Source: an uncultured Pelagimonas sp.
Lineage (GTDB): Bacteria > Pseudomonadota > Alphaproteobacteria > Rhodobacterales > Rhodobacteraceae
Direction: 5' to 3'
DNA: 64,000 nucleotides
NCBI RefSeq assembly: GCF_947498515.1
Contig: NZ_CANMKO010000010.1
Location: forward strand, 62,001 to 126,000
A program made the position numbers and the translations under genes. Below, piece after piece: positions 1-9,228 of the stretch (positions within the stretch are counted from its first letter, which is position 1; every line of letters starts with the position of its first letter). The notes below the pieces were generated by a model, which saw only the letters and a list, made by a program, of their open reading frames with translations, did no database searches and had not been told where the DNA came from.

Positions 1-900
1 CAACATAGCGCGATAGGCGGTGGGCGCCGTGAAACACACCGTCGCTTTGTATTTCTGAATGATCTCAATCATCTGCGGCGGGGCAGCGTTTTCCAGCAAG
101 GTCGCCGTCGCCCCAAAGCGCAGCGGGAACAACGCCAGTCCGCCAAGCCCAAAGGTGAACGCCAAAGGCGGCGAGCCGACAAAAACATCATCAGGGGTGA
201 CGCCAAGAACCTCGCGCGCATAGCCATCGGCGATGATAAGCAGATCGCGGTGAAAATGCATCGTCGCCTTGGGCGATCCGGTGGTGCCAGAGGTAAAGCC
301 CAACAGCGCCACGTCATCGCGCCCGGTCTCTACCGCATCAAATTGCACCGGTTTCTCAAGCGCCAGTCGATCCAGCTCGGCATCATGGTTTGAGGTGCCA
401 TCAAACCCGGTGACCGAGGTGAGGAATGGCGACGTCTGCGCACAGGTTTCCAGCTCATCCAAGAGGCGCGTATCACAGAGCGCATGGCTGATCTCGGCCT
501 TGTCGATGATCGCCGTCAATTCGGTTGCACGCAACATCGGCATGGTGTTGACCACAACCGCGCCCACCTTAGTTGCCGCCAACCAACAGGCGACCATGGC
601 CGGGTTATTGGCAGAGCGGATTAACACACGATTGCCCGGTTTCACCCCAAGATCATCGACCAGAACATGGGCCAACCGGTTGGTCCAATCGCTTAGCTCT
701 TTGTAGGTGCGCCGCCGACCATTGCCGATAAGCGCCGTGTGATCCCCAAAGCCACGCGCCACCATCACATCGGTCAGCTCAGCCCCGACATTCAACCGAT
801 CAGGATAATCGAACCCATCGAGCAAGAAGTCAGGCTGATGCTCGGGTGCCGGAAGGTTATCGCGGCAAAACGTGTCGGTATGAGCGGATGGTCCCAGCAT
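1..900 (-). CDS. 2-aminobenzoate-CoA ligase (anthranilate-CoA ligase), partial
   Basis: This is the N-terminal 300 residues of an AMP-forming acyl-CoA ligase that runs off the left edge of the window. The frame stays open from an ATG at 898-900 to base 1. The ATP-binding P-loop TSGTTGSPK lies near residue 201, and SPPLAFTFGLGG further on matches the benzoate/2-aminobenzoate-CoA ligase family. The gene starts 8 bases after the tryptophan dioxygenase stop and is the last visible gene of the operon. The substrate call (anthranilate) rests mainly on the neighbouring 2-aminobenzoyl-CoA monooxygenase/reductase; benzoate or another aryl acid is the alternative. The family would be expected to activate the acid to its CoA thioester in the cytoplasm, which is the entry step of the pathway encoded upstream. 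Confidence 0.8.
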   Translation of the reverse strand, partial: MLGPSAHTDTFCRDNLPAPEHQPDFLLDGFDYPDRLNVGAELTDVMVARGFGDHTALIGNGRRRTYKELSDWTNRLAHVLVDDLGVKPGNRVLIRSANNPAMVACWLAATKVGAVVVNTMPMLRATELTAIIDKAEISHALCDTRLLDELETCAQTSPFLTSVTGFDGTSNHDAELDRLALEKPVQFDAVETGRDDVALLGFTSGTTGSPKATMHFHRDLLIIADGYAREVLGVTPDDVFVGSPPLAFTFGLGGLALFPLRFGATATLLENAAPPQMIEIIQKYKATVCFTAPTAYRAML

Positions 901-908
901 GATGTTCC

Positions 909-1739
909 CTACAGTTCCGTGCGCACGTGCCAAAGCTCTGGGAAGAGCTCGACCGACAGCATCATTTTGAGATAGTCGACACCGCCGGTGCCCCCGGTGC
1001 CACGTTTGAAGCCAATTACCCGCTCAACCGTGGTCACATGGTTGAACCGCCAGCGGCGGAAATAGTCCTCAAGATCGACTAGCTTTTCACCCATTTCATA
1101 GAGCGTCCAATGGGTTGCCGGATCGGCGTACACCTTGGCCCACATGGCTCGGATCTCTGGAATGGCCTCATGCGGGGCTTGCGCCGGGGATGCGATGGCG
1201 TTGGTGGGAACGTCATGCCCCTGCCCCGCCGCATAGGTCAAAACGGTTTGATATAGCGTCGGCTCGGCCAATTCGGCCTCTAGCCGGGTGGTGCCCTTTG
1301 GATCGTGCGCGTGCGGTTTCAACATCGCCAAATTGCGGTTGCCCAGCGCATATTCGATCAAACGATATTGCAAGGACTGAAACCCCGAGCTCATCCCCAG
1401 ATCATCGCGAAAACTGGTGTAATCGCTGGGCGTCATGGTGCGCAGCACGTCCCACGCATTGTTGAGCTGCTCCATGATCCGCGACACGCGGGCGAGCTTT
1501 TTGAACGCATCCGGGAGCCGCTCTGCAGCAATGTCCGCGCGCGCCGCACCAAGCTCATGCAGCATCAGTTTCATCCAAAGTTCCGACGTTTGATGCTGAA
1601 CGATAAACAGCATTTCGTCATGGGCCTCGGACAAAGGATGCTGGGCCGAAATGACCTGATCGATATGCAGGTAATCGCCGTAGGACATCTTTTGCGAAAA
1701 ATCGGTCTTGGCCCCGTGCTGTTCTGGATCAGTTGTCAT
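909..1739 (-). CDS. kynA: Tryptophan 2,3-dioxygenase
   Basis: A 276-residue heme enzyme, full length for bacterial TDO, that opens the indole ring of L-tryptophan to N-formylkynurenine. Family signatures are YGDYL at residue 20, [16 protein letters not shown] at 40-55 (including the distal-pocket histidine) and SGFQSLQYR near residue 118. It overlaps the upstream acyl-CoA dehydrogenase by four bases (ATGA) and sits inside the 2-aminobenzoyl-CoA operon. That placement ties tryptophan cleavage to anthranilate degradation: formylkynurenine to kynurenine to anthranilate to 2-aminobenzoyl-CoA. Kynurenine formamidase and kynureninase are not in this window, so the middle steps must be encoded elsewhere or beyond the left edge. 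Identity is very secure; the pathway role is inferred from context. Confidence 0.96.
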   Translation of the reverse strand: MTTDPEQHGAKTDFSQKMSYGDYLHIDQVISAQHPLSEAHDEMLFIVQHQTSELWMKLMLHELGAARADIAAERLPDAFKKLARVSRIMEQLNNAWDVLRTMTPSDYTSFRDDLGMSSGFQSLQYRLIEYALGNRNLAMLKPHAHDPKGTTRLEAELAEPTLYQTVLTYAAGQGHDVPTNAIASPAQAPHEAIPEIRAMWAKVYADPATHWTLYEMGEKLVDLEDYFRRWRFNHVTTVERVIGFKRGTGGTGGVDYLKMMLSVELFPELWHVRTEL

Positions 1740-2893
1740 GTCTGTCCTCCGAGTTCGGCTAGGGTCTGGCGGGCGATGATGATCCGTTGGACATCGGAGG
1801 CGCCTTCATAGATGCGCAACGCCCGGATTTCGCGATAAAGCCGTTCGACCGTTTCGCCGGATCGCACCCCATCGCCGCCATGCAATTGCACCGCCTTGTC
1901 GATGACTTTTTGGGCATGATCCGTGGCAAAAAGCTTGGCCATAGCCGCTTCGCGGGTGATACGCGGCGCACCGCTATCCTTGGTCCATGCGGCGCGATAG
2001 ATGAGCAAAGCCGCCGCGTCGATATCCAGTGCCATATCGGCGATATGCCCCTGAACCATCTGCAAATCCGCCAAGGGGGCCCCTTGGATTTGACGCGACT
2101 GAACGCGCTTGACAGCCTCATCAAGCGCACGCCGAGCAAAGCCAAGCGCCGCTGCACCAACCGTGGCGCGAAACACGTCGAGCACCGACATCGCGATCTT
2201 GAACCCCTGACCCGAGGCCCCGATGAGGGCGCTGACCGGGATGCGGCAATCGCGAAACTCCAACGTTGCCAAAGGGTGCGGGGCGATGGTGTCGAGCCGT
2301 TCTGTTACGCGTAATCCGGGCGTGTCAGCCGGGACAACAAATGCCGACAGCCCCTTGGCCCCCGGGGCGTCGCCGGTTCGGGCAAAAACCGTATAGACGT
2401 CGGCGATGCCACCGTTGGAAATCCAAGTCTTTTCGCCGTTCAATACGTAACTATCGCCGTCCAGCGTTGCGGTCATTGTCGAATTGGCGACGTCCGACCC
2501 TGATTGCGGCTCGGTCAATGCAAAGGCGGAAATCGCGGTGCCGGAACGGGTGAGCGGGAGCCACGCGGCCTTTTGTTCGTCACTGCCAAAAAGTGATATC
2601 GCCCCGGTGCCAAGCCCCTGCATCGCAAAGGAAAAATCTGCCAAACCGTCATGTCGGGCCAATGTTTCGCGAGATAGGCACAGGCTGCGTACATCCAAAT
2701 TTCCGGCAGGCGACGCGGTGTGATCCAACCACCCGGCCGCCCCGAGATTTGCGACCAAATCGCGACAGGTTTGATCGGTATCGGCATGATCAACATCGGT
2801 GAGCTTGGCTTTGGCCCAAGTCTCCAGACCCTCAGCCAAGTCGCGGTGCCGATCCTCAAAGAATGGCCAAGACAGAAAGCTTTGATCCGCCAT
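1736..2893 (-). CDS. Acyl-CoA dehydrogenase of the aminobenzoyl-CoA operon
   Basis: A 385-residue flavoprotein dehydrogenase. [13 protein letters not shown] in the middle is the acyl-CoA dehydrogenase FAD/substrate signature, and the C-terminal [15 protein letters not shown] holds the position usually occupied by the catalytic glutamate. Its start overlaps the enoyl-CoA hydratase stop by one base and its stop overlaps kynA by four, so it is translated as part of one mRNA. In this operon it most likely desaturates, by FAD-dependent reduction to an electron-transfer flavoprotein, a cyclic CoA intermediate formed after dearomatisation of 2-aminobenzoyl-CoA. The exact substrate cannot be read from the sequence. 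Confidence 0.88.
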   Translation of the reverse strand: MADQSFLSWPFFEDRHRDLAEGLETWAKAKLTDVDHADTDQTCRDLVANLGAAGWLDHTASPAGNLDVRSLCLSRETLARHDGLADFSFAMQGLGTGAISLFGSDEQKAAWLPLTRSGTAISAFALTEPQSGSDVANSTMTATLDGDSYVLNGEKTWISNGGIADVYTVFARTGDAPGAKGLSAFVVPADTPGLRVTERLDTIAPHPLATLEFRDCRIPVSALIGASGQGFKIAMSVLDVFRATVGAAALGFARRALDEAVKRVQSRQIQGAPLADLQMVQGHIADMALDIDAAALLIYRAAWTKDSGAPRITREAAMAKLFATDHAQKVIDKAVQLHGGDGVRSGETVERLYREIRALRIYEGASDVQRIIIARQTLAELGGQT

Positions 2894-3696
2894 CAGTTAC
2901 CCTCAAACATAGGTTTTTCTTTGCCGACAAAGGCGCGATAGGCGCGCTCAAAATCCGCCGTTTGCATACAAATCGCTTGGGCTTGCGCTTCGGCCTCAAT
3001 CGCCTGTTCGATAGACATCGACCATTCCTGCGCCAGCATGGTCTTGGTCATCATATGACCAAAATTCGGACCCGCTGCGATGCGGGTTGCCAAGGTTTCC
3101 GCAGCCTCCTCAAGGGCATCCGCCGCGACAACAGAGTTGTAAAACCCCCATGCCGCGCCTTCCTCGGCGCTCATCGAGCGTCCGGTAAAAAGCAATTCGG
3201 CGGCGCGGCCCTGACCGATGATCCGAGGCAGTATCGCACAGGCCCCCATGTCACAGCCCGCCAAACCAACGCGGGTGAACAAAAACGCGCATTTCGCGTC
3301 CGGTGTGGCGATACGCAGGTCGGATGCCATGGCGATAATCGCCCCGGCCCCAACACAGACCCCGTCAATCGCGGCAATCACCGGTTTGGTGCAATTGACG
3401 ATGGCCTTGACCAAATCGCCGGTCATCCGGGTAAAGGCCAAAAGCTCTTTCATCGACATTCTGGTCAGCGGGCCGATGATGTCGTGCACATCCCCGCCCG
3501 AGCTGAAATTGCCGCCGTTTGACCCAAACACCACCGCGTTGACGTCATCGGCATAGGCCAGATCGCGGAACCAATCGCGCAGCTCGGCGTAGCTTTCGAA
3601 GGTGAGCGGGTTTTTGCGATCCGGTCGATCAAGCGCGACAAAGGCGATCCCATCGCGGATGTCACAGCGAAAATGCGTTACATCTGTGCGCATCAA
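2893..3696 (-). CDS. Enoyl-CoA hydratase/isomerase family protein
   Basis: A 267-residue crotonase-fold protein. It shows the CoA-binding and oxyanion-hole segments typical of the family: [12 protein letters not shown] around residue 65-76 and a [19 protein letters not shown] helix-turn around 112-130. It overlaps the MarR regulator by four bases and the acyl-CoA dehydrogenase by one. In the proposed 2-aminobenzoyl-CoA pathway it would hydrate, or hydrolytically open, a non-aromatic CoA thioester. Crotonase homologues also include ring-opening hydrolases, so simple hydration should not be assumed. Confidence 0.88.
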   Translation of the reverse strand: MMRTDVTHFRCDIRDGIAFVALDRPDRKNPLTFESYAELRDWFRDLAYADDVNAVVFGSNGGNFSSGGDVHDIIGPLTRMSMKELLAFTRMTGDLVKAIVNCTKPVIAAIDGVCVGAGAIIAMASDLRIATPDAKCAFLFTRVGLAGCDMGACAILPRIIGQGRAAELLFTGRSMSAEEGAAWGFYNSVVAADALEEAAETLATRIAAGPNFGHMMTKTMLAQEWSMSIEQAIEAEAQAQAICMQTADFERAYRAFVGKEKPMFEGN

Positions 3697-4169
3697 TCCT
3701 CTCCTTCGGTTAGGGTGGTCACAAGGTGGTCCAAACGGGTGGCCAAGACGGCGGCCTCGTCCTGATCAAAACTGCTCAGCATCTCATCGACCCATGTTTC
3801 ATGGGCGGCGGCTTGGCGGGCAAATTCGGCCCGTCCTTGGTCGGTCAGGCACACTTTTGACGCCCGGCGATCTCCGGGCACGGCCACGCGCACCACGTGC
3901 CCCTCTTCGGTCAACCGATCAACAATGCCGGTGACATTGCCGTTTGAGACCCGCAACACACCGGAAAGCGCACTCATCTTGAGGCCCTCATCATAGCGCG
4001 ACAGGGCCGCCATCACGTCAAATCGCGGCAGCGTCGCACCAAATTTCTGGCGTAGGTTTTCGCGTAACTCCGCCTCGACCAGACGGCTGGCTTTGAGCAA
4101 CCGCAGCCACAGGCGCAGGCGGTCTTTGGAGGCGGGTTCTGGCACTTGGGTATTGGGTTTTTGGCTCAT
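3693..4169 (-). CDS. MarR-family transcriptional regulator
   Basis: A 158-residue winged-helix regulator. The segment [32 protein letters not shown] (about residues 62-93) is the helix-turn-helix, followed by the wing [16 protein letters not shown] typical of MarR proteins. The gene is embedded inside the operon, overlapping SDR and hydratase genes by four bases on each side, so it is probably co-transcribed and autoregulates the operon. Aryl-CoA thioesters are known ligands of several MarR regulators of aromatic catabolism; 2-aminobenzoyl-CoA is the natural guess here but is inference. Confidence 0.9.
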   Translation of the reverse strand: MSQKPNTQVPEPASKDRLRLWLRLLKASRLVEAELRENLRQKFGATLPRFDVMAALSRYDEGLKMSALSGVLRVSNGNVTGIVDRLTEEGHVVRVAVPGDRRASKVCLTDQGRAEFARQAAAHETWVDEMLSSFDQDEAAVLATRLDHLVTTLTEGED

Positions 4170-4924
4170 ATTTCCCCTCCGGTCACGCTCAGAGCATGAC
4201 CATTAACCGAGCGCGCCGCGTTTGAGCACAGCCAGAGCACCGCCCCCGCGACCTCATCAACCTCGATAAAACGTTTTTGCGGATTGCCGCGTTTGAGCGA
4301 TGTCGCCGCATCTTCGGCGCTCATCCCGGTCTTCTCGCTGATGTTGGTGATGGACCGGTCCAACATGGGCGTATCCACAAAACCGGGGCAGATGGCATTA
4401 ACGGTGATGCCGCTGCTGGCCAATTCAAGGGCCAAGGCGCGGGTCAATCCCACGACCCCGTGTTTGGCTGCGCAATACCCCGCCACATAAGGATAACCTT
4501 TGAGCCCGGCCGAAGACGCGATGGCAATCATCTGCCCTTCGCCCATTTGTTCCATATCGCCCAAAGCCGCCTGAAAGCTGTTGAACACACCGGTTAGGTT
4601 CACATCCAACATGGATTGAAAGGCCTCAGCGCTGGTTTTGGCAAAGGGAACGCTCACCGCCGCCCCGGCATTGGCAATCACCGCCGATATCGGGCCGTTT
4701 AGCCCGCGCGCCTGTTGATAGGCCGCTTTGACGGCGCTGGCATCGGTGACATCGCAGGTCACATAGCCGATGAATTTGTGTTGTTTGGCCACCTCGCGCA
4801 ACGGCGCCTCGCGACGGCCCAAAATGGTGACCTTGGCCCCCTCATGGGCCAGCGTTTCGGCGATGGCCGCGCCAACCCCGGTGCCGCCGCCGGTCACAAC
4901 GATATGTTTGTCGGCAACGCTCAT
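4166..4924 (-). CDS. SDR-family 3-hydroxyacyl-CoA dehydrogenase-like oxidoreductase
   Basis: A 252-residue short-chain dehydrogenase starting at the ATG that overlaps the stop of the upstream bifunctional enzyme (ATGA). The NAD(P) motif TGGGTGVG begins near residue 11, NAG is near 86-88, and the catalytic serine (ASSAG) and YCAAK tyrosine/lysine pair are in order at about 137 and 150. All catalytic residues are present. In the operon it most likely oxidises a hydroxyacyl-CoA formed by the hydratase, in beta-oxidation fashion. A frame open further upstream exists but overlaps the previous gene and adds no SDR sequence, so the shorter start is preferred. Confidence 0.88.
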   Translation of the reverse strand: MSVADKHIVVTGGGTGVGAAIAETLAHEGAKVTILGRREAPLREVAKQHKFIGYVTCDVTDASAVKAAYQQARGLNGPISAVIANAGAAVSVPFAKTSAEAFQSMLDVNLTGVFNSFQAALGDMEQMGEGQMIAIASSAGLKGYPYVAGYCAAKHGVVGLTRALALELASSGITVNAICPGFVDTPMLDRSITNISEKTGMSAEDAATSLKRGNPQKRFIEVDEVAGAVLWLCSNAARSVNGHALSVTGGEI

Positions 4925-7215
4925 ACCCGGCCCGCCGTTTCCGCGTCTTTGTCGGCCAACCGCCAGGCCTGATCCCGCCCGGCCTCGTAAGGTTTGGGCC
5001 AGATTTCCTGACGATCCCCCAGCGCCGTGGCGGCGTGCAAGGTCCAATAGGGATCGGCCAAATGTGGCCGTGCCAAACAGACAAGATCGGCGCGCCCTGC
5101 CATCAGGATCGAATTGACATGATCGGGCTCATAGATATTGCCAACCGCCATGGTTTTAAGCCCGGCCTCGTTGCGAATTCGGTCACTAAACGGGGTCTGG
5201 AACATGCGGCCATAGATAGGCTTGGCCTCGGGCGAGGTTTGCCCGGCGGAAACGTCAATAATATCTGCCCCGGCGGCGCTAAACATCTTGGCGATCTTAA
5301 CCGCCTCTTGCGCGGTAACACCCGCCTCGCCCATCCAATCATTGGCCGAAATTCGCACCGACATCGGTTTGTCGGCGGGCCAAGTGGCGCGCATGGCCGC
5401 AAAGACCTCGAGCGGATAGCGCATCCGGTTTTCGAGCGGGCCGCCGTAATCGTCGCCGCGCAAATTGGACAGGGGCGAGATGAAAGACGAGATCAAATAG
5501 CCATGCGCCGCATGCAGTTCGATCATGTCAAATCCGGAACGCGCGGCCATATCGGTGGCCTTCACAAACTGATCGCGCACGGTATCCATATCGGCGCGGG
5601 TCATGTCGCGGGGCGTGGCGTTGCCCTTTGTCCAAGGAAGGGCCGAGGCACTGATTAGCTCCCAATTGCCGGTTTCAAGGGGCTGATCCATGCCCTCCCA
5701 CCCCACTCGGGTCGAGCCCTTGCGCCCGGCATGGCCTATCTGACAACAGGTCTTGGCGTCGGTCTCGGCGTGAACAAAGGCGTTTATCCGGGCCCAAGCC
5801 GTTTCATGCTCGGGCGCATATAATCCGGGGCAGCCCGGTGTAATCCGGCCATCCGCCGAGACACAGGTCATTTCGGTATAGACAAGCCCCGCACCGCCCT
5901 TGGCACGTTCACCATAATGTATCAGATGCCAATCGGTCGGAGAGCCATCAACCGCCTTGTATTGCGCCATCGGTGACACAACCACACGGTTTTTCAAGGA
6001 CATATCGCGCAACTGAAACGGCGCAAACATCGGTGCGCGCGGTGTCTTGCTGCTCTCTGCTCCGGCCTGAACCTGAAACCAATCTTCGGCCTCGGCCAAC
6101 CATTTCGGATCACGCTCACGTAGGTTTTCATGGCTGATCCGCTGGCTGCGGGTCAAAAGCGAATAGTTGAGCTGAACCGGATCAAGGTCGAGGTAACGCT
6201 CCACGTCCTCAAACCATTCTACCGAATTGCGCGCTGCCGATTGCAGGCGCAACACTTCGATGCGCCGCTGATCTTGGTATTTGGCGAAAGCGGCCTCGAG
6301 CGTTGGCTCATCCGCAATGTATTGGGCCAAAGCAATGGCGCTTTCCAAGGCCAACTTGGTGCCCGAGCCAATCGAAAAATGCGCCGTCGCTGAGGCATCG
6401 CCGAGCAAAACGATGTTATCCGCGCTCCAGTTTTCGCAAAGAACCCGAGGGAATTGCAGCCATGCCGAGCCGCGAATGTGATTGGCGTTGGTCATCAAGG
6501 CGTGACCATCCAAATGATCGTCAAAAACCTTTTGGCAAATCTCGATGGTCTGCTGCTGACTTTTGTCACCAAACCCATAGGCATCAAAGGTGTCTTGGGT
6601 GCATTCGACGATAAACGTCGCCGTGTCATCGTCAAATTGATAGGCATGCGCCCAAACCCAGCCCTTGTCCGTCTCTTCAAAGATAAAGGTAAAGGCATCA
6701 TCAAATTTTTGATGGGTGCCAAGCCAGACAAATTGGCATTTGCGGGTATCAATTTCGGGTTTGAAACGATCGGCAAGCTCGGTGCGGGTCTTGGAATTCA
6801 ACCCATCACTGGCCACGACAACGTCAAAGTCTTTGGCATATTCGGTGGCGGGACGCGCCTCGGATTCAAAGCGCAGGTCAACGCCAAGCGCGCGCGCCCG
6901 GTCTTGCAAAACCAAGAGCAATTGTTTGCGCCCGATGCCGCAAAACCCATGCCCGGTGGACAGCATCTTTTGCCCCTTGTGATGAACCGCGATGTCATCC
7001 CAATAGGCAAAATGTTCCCGTATTGCGGCGGCGCTTGCCGCGTCGTTTTGGGCAAGATTGTCCAAGGTTTCATCGGACAGAACCACGCCCCAACCAAAGG
7101 TATCATCAGGGCGGTTGCGTTCAAAAACAACGACCTCTGCATCGGGCTGACGCAGTTTAATCGAGATTGCGAAATACAATCCCGCCGGACCGCCACCAAG
7201 ACATGCATATCGCAT
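4921..7215 (-). CDS. 2-aminobenzoyl-CoA monooxygenase/reductase (flavoprotein hydroxylase/Old Yellow Enzyme fusion)
   Basis: A 764-residue two-domain flavoenzyme. Residues 1 to about 380 are a salicylate-hydroxylase-type FAD monooxygenase (GGGPAG at 7-12, and [17 protein letters not shown] near 275, the FAD GD motif). Residues from about 395 to the end are an Old Yellow Enzyme/NADH:flavin oxidoreductase domain ([20 protein letters not shown] at its start, [12 protein letters not shown] later). This fusion is characteristic of 2-aminobenzoyl-CoA monooxygenase/reductase, first known from Azoarcus evansii, which hydroxylates and then reduces the ring to a non-aromatic product. Salicylyl-CoA 5-hydroxylase is a related alternative without need of the OYE half. 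It is the first gene of the operon. Identity is strong because both domains are complete. Confidence 0.93.
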   Translation of the reverse strand: MRYACLGGGPAGLYFAISIKLRQPDAEVVVFERNRPDDTFGWGVVLSDETLDNLAQNDAASAAAIREHFAYWDDIAVHHKGQKMLSTGHGFCGIGRKQLLLVLQDRARALGVDLRFESEARPATEYAKDFDVVVASDGLNSKTRTELADRFKPEIDTRKCQFVWLGTHQKFDDAFTFIFEETDKGWVWAHAYQFDDDTATFIVECTQDTFDAYGFGDKSQQQTIEICQKVFDDHLDGHALMTNANHIRGSAWLQFPRVLCENWSADNIVLLGDASATAHFSIGSGTKLALESAIALAQYIADEPTLEAAFAKYQDQRRIEVLRLQSAARNSVEWFEDVERYLDLDPVQLNYSLLTRSQRISHENLRERDPKWLAEAEDWFQVQAGAESSKTPRAPMFAPFQLRDMSLKNRVVVSPMAQYKAVDGSPTDWHLIHYGERAKGGAGLVYTEMTCVSADGRITPGCPGLYAPEHETAWARINAFVHAETDAKTCCQIGHAGRKGSTRVGWEGMDQPLETGNWELISASALPWTKGNATPRDMTRADMDTVRDQFVKATDMAARSGFDMIELHAAHGYLISSFISPLSNLRGDDYGGPLENRMRYPLEVFAAMRATWPADKPMSVRISANDWMGEAGVTAQEAVKIAKMFSAAGADIIDVSAGQTSPEAKPIYGRMFQTPFSDRIRNEAGLKTMAVGNIYEPDHVNSILMAGRADLVCLARPHLADPYWTLHAATALGDRQEIWPKPYEAGRDQAWRLADKDAETAGRV

Positions 7216-7437
7216 TTCACCGCCCCCAAAGACCTAAGTTAAGAAAAGCGTAACAGGGAAAAAATCTATTTCAAGCAAAAATATTTTAAGCCTAAAGTTT
7301 TTGATTTTCGCTGATCATTTACGCGCTGCGCTTTGCTCCGCTCAAAGACCCAAACCAAATCTTCAAATCTGAGAAAACTGTCGAAAAATACTAAGAAATA
7401 GGGCAACATAGCCCAAATTGGATGTGAGGATAGACTG
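7216..7437. promoter_or_regulatory. Divergent promoter region between the anthranilate operon and the HlyD module
   Basis: This 222-base non-coding stretch lies between two divergent transcription units. It is AT-rich near 7255-7310. It contains direct repeats TTTCAAGC and TTTTAAGC about 15 bases apart around 7269-7291, which could be regulator sites, but no clear palindromic MarR operator was found. The minus-strand promoter of the seven visible catabolic genes must be here or very close. Confidence 0.45.
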
Positions 7438-7794
7438 ATGGCGACTGAGACGACACTCCACGAAATGGCACCGCATCACCTACCGGGGTGGATACCGGCT
7501 GCGGATGGATCAGACCCGCTTTTCACCGTAGTGATTTGGCTTGTGGTGCTCTTGGTGCTTGGAATCGGGGTTTTGTACTTCAAGCTACATGCCCTACCCG
7601 AACACATGGCCCATTCCTCCAACAGCTCGCAATTGCAGCTTATTTCCATTCTGACATTGTTGGCTCTGTTGACGCATAACAACATCTTTTGGGTCGCGGC
7701 CTTAGTGTTGGCGACCATTCGAATCCCTGATTTCCTCTCCCCACTGGAAGACATGGCCAAGTCGTTGCGCAATATCGAAAAAGGGGAGAAGTAA
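7438..7794 (+). CDS. Small two-helix membrane protein partnered with HlyD protein
   Basis: A 118-residue protein with two hydrophobic segments at about residues 29-47 (VVIWLVVLLVLGIGVLYF) and 64-88, with a charged C-terminus. It ends directly at the ATG of the HlyD-like gene (TAA then ATG, no gap), so the two are co-translated. I do not recognise a named domain. The arrangement parallels enterobacterial pairs such as YiaW-YiaV and YibI-YibH, where a small membrane protein precedes an HlyD-type adaptor without an ABC ATPase. A role in assembling or anchoring the periplasmic adaptor is inferred. Confidence 0.75.
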   Translation: MATETTLHEMAPHHLPGWIPAADGSDPLFTVVIWLVVLLVLGIGVLYFKLHALPEHMAHSSNSSQLQLISILTLLALLTHNNIFWVAALVLATIRIPDFLSPLEDMAKSLRNIEKGEK

Positions 7795-9027
7795 ATGCTC
7801 GAATTTTTCCTCTGCTCCCTCGTCACCATCCTGCCCGACTATCTGTTTCGCCGCTTTGCACAGGGCAAAAGGATCGGCATTGACATTGATATGTTCACTG
7901 TCTGGTATGAATTACGCTGGGGCATCACATCCTGTGCGATATTGGCGGTGTCCCTGATCACCACGATTTTCTACTACCATCCCTCAACCACAAACGCCGG
8001 ATCGATGTATCGCACTCTGACGATCCTGTCCGAAGGCGGCGGACGTGTTGTCGAGGTTTTTGTCGAGAATGGCCAAGTTGTTGAAACCGGGGCTCCATTG
8101 TTCAAACTGGATGATCGCGAACAACTGGCCAATGTGGAAACGGCCAGAAACAAGGTTGCCGAGATTGAAGCCGCCCGCGAATTGGCCAAGGCCGATCTGG
8201 ACGGTGCGATTGCTTTGGTCGATCAGGCCAAAGCCGGGTACCAACAGACGTTGCAAGAATTGGAGCGTGCCACGACGCTAACCGAACTTGGATCTTCGGC
8301 TGTTTCAGCCCGTGAAAAGGAACGCCTTGAAACCATGCTGGTGGCGCGTCAGGGCGGCATAGATGCCGCTGAGGCCAACAAAACCGCCAAGGAAATCAGC
8401 ATCGCGGTGCTCTTGCCGGCGCAATCTGCAACGGCGCAATCCTCCTTGGATCAAGCTGAAACCGCGCTGTCCAAGACAGTGATCTATGCCGGGGTCAAAG
8501 GCCGGATCGAACAGTTCACATTGCGACCCGGTGACTATGTGAACCCTATTCTGCGACCAGCAGGAATTTTGATCCCTGAAGATGCGGGTGGCGGCATGAT
8601 CCTTGCCGGATTTGGGCAGATCACCGCCCAGATCGTCAAGCCGGGCACCTTGGCCGAAGTCACCTGTGTGTCAGATCCGTTCAAAATCCACCCCATGGTG
8701 GTCACGGCGGTACAGGATGTCATTCCCGCCGGGCAGATCCGCCCGACGGATGCCTTGGTTGATATTCAAGATCGCGCTCGCCCCGGTACATTGTCGACCT
8801 TCCTCGCGCCGCTTTATCCGGGGTCGATTGACCACATCCCTCGCGGGAGCAAATGCATCGCCAATGCCTATACCAACAGTCACGACAAGCTGGCCGATCC
8901 CGATATTAGCACGTCAGAATGGCTGTTTTTGCACATGGTCGACACGGTGGCGATTGTGCATGCGCTGATCTTGCGGATTCAGGCGCTCTTGCTCCCGGTT
9001 CAGACCTTGGTTTTTGCCGGGCATTAA
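7795..9027 (+). CDS. HlyD-family membrane fusion (periplasmic adaptor) protein
   Basis: A 410-residue protein with an N-terminal hydrophobic segment (about 42-62), a biotinyl/lipoyl-like strand (GGGRVVEVFVENGQVVETGAPLFKLD near 81-106), a long alpha-helical coiled hairpin (about 108-230) and the second lipoyl half (VIYAGVKGRIEQFTLRPGDYV near 230-250). This is the domain order of HlyD/EmrA adaptors. No ABC transporter, MFS pump of the EmrB type or outer-membrane TolC gene is adjacent; only the small membrane protein immediately upstream is. What, if anything, is exported is unknown. A similar stand-alone module appears to be common in roseobacters. Confidence 0.85.
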   Translation: MLEFFLCSLVTILPDYLFRRFAQGKRIGIDIDMFTVWYELRWGITSCAILAVSLITTIFYYHPSTTNAGSMYRTLTILSEGGGRVVEVFVENGQVVETGAPLFKLDDREQLANVETARNKVAEIEAARELAKADLDGAIALVDQAKAGYQQTLQELERATTLTELGSSAVSAREKERLETMLVARQGGIDAAEANKTAKEISIAVLLPAQSATAQSSLDQAETALSKTVIYAGVKGRIEQFTLRPGDYVNPILRPAGILIPEDAGGGMILAGFGQITAQIVKPGTLAEVTCVSDPFKIHPMVVTAVQDVIPAGQIRPTDALVDIQDRARPGTLSTFLAPLYPGSIDHIPRGSKCIANAYTNSHDKLADPDISTSEWLFLHMVDTVAIVHALILRIQALLLPVQTLVFAGH

Positions 9028-9127
9028 CGGGCATTAAATGCGGAGCATGCAAGATCAAGCTTCCTGCGTCGCACCCGATGGGCGCGGCGCTTTTTCTTGC
9101 AATCAACGCTAGTTTCTACGTAGGACC

Positions 9128-9198
9128 AGCGGCACGCGCATCTAAATTCCATCCATGGAATTTGCAAAATCCTTGCAAGGATTTTTCAGCGTGCCGCT
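9128..9198. repeat. Nested inverted repeats able to form a three-way junction
   Basis: Between two convergent genes lie three nested inverted repeats. The outer arms AGCGGCACGC (9128-9137) and its exact complement (9189-9198) enclose two internal palindromes: AAATTCCAT (9144-9152) with ATGGAATTT (9155-9163), and a perfect 20-base palindrome at 9166-9185 starting AAAATCCTTG. The whole folds on paper into a three-way junction on either strand. It could act as a bidirectional terminator or 3'-end stabiliser, or be a REP-like repeat family member. No second copy was noticed in the window. Confidence 0.75.
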
Positions 9199-9228
9199 CC
9201 CCCTCAACAAGCCCCTTTTGACCTTGAA

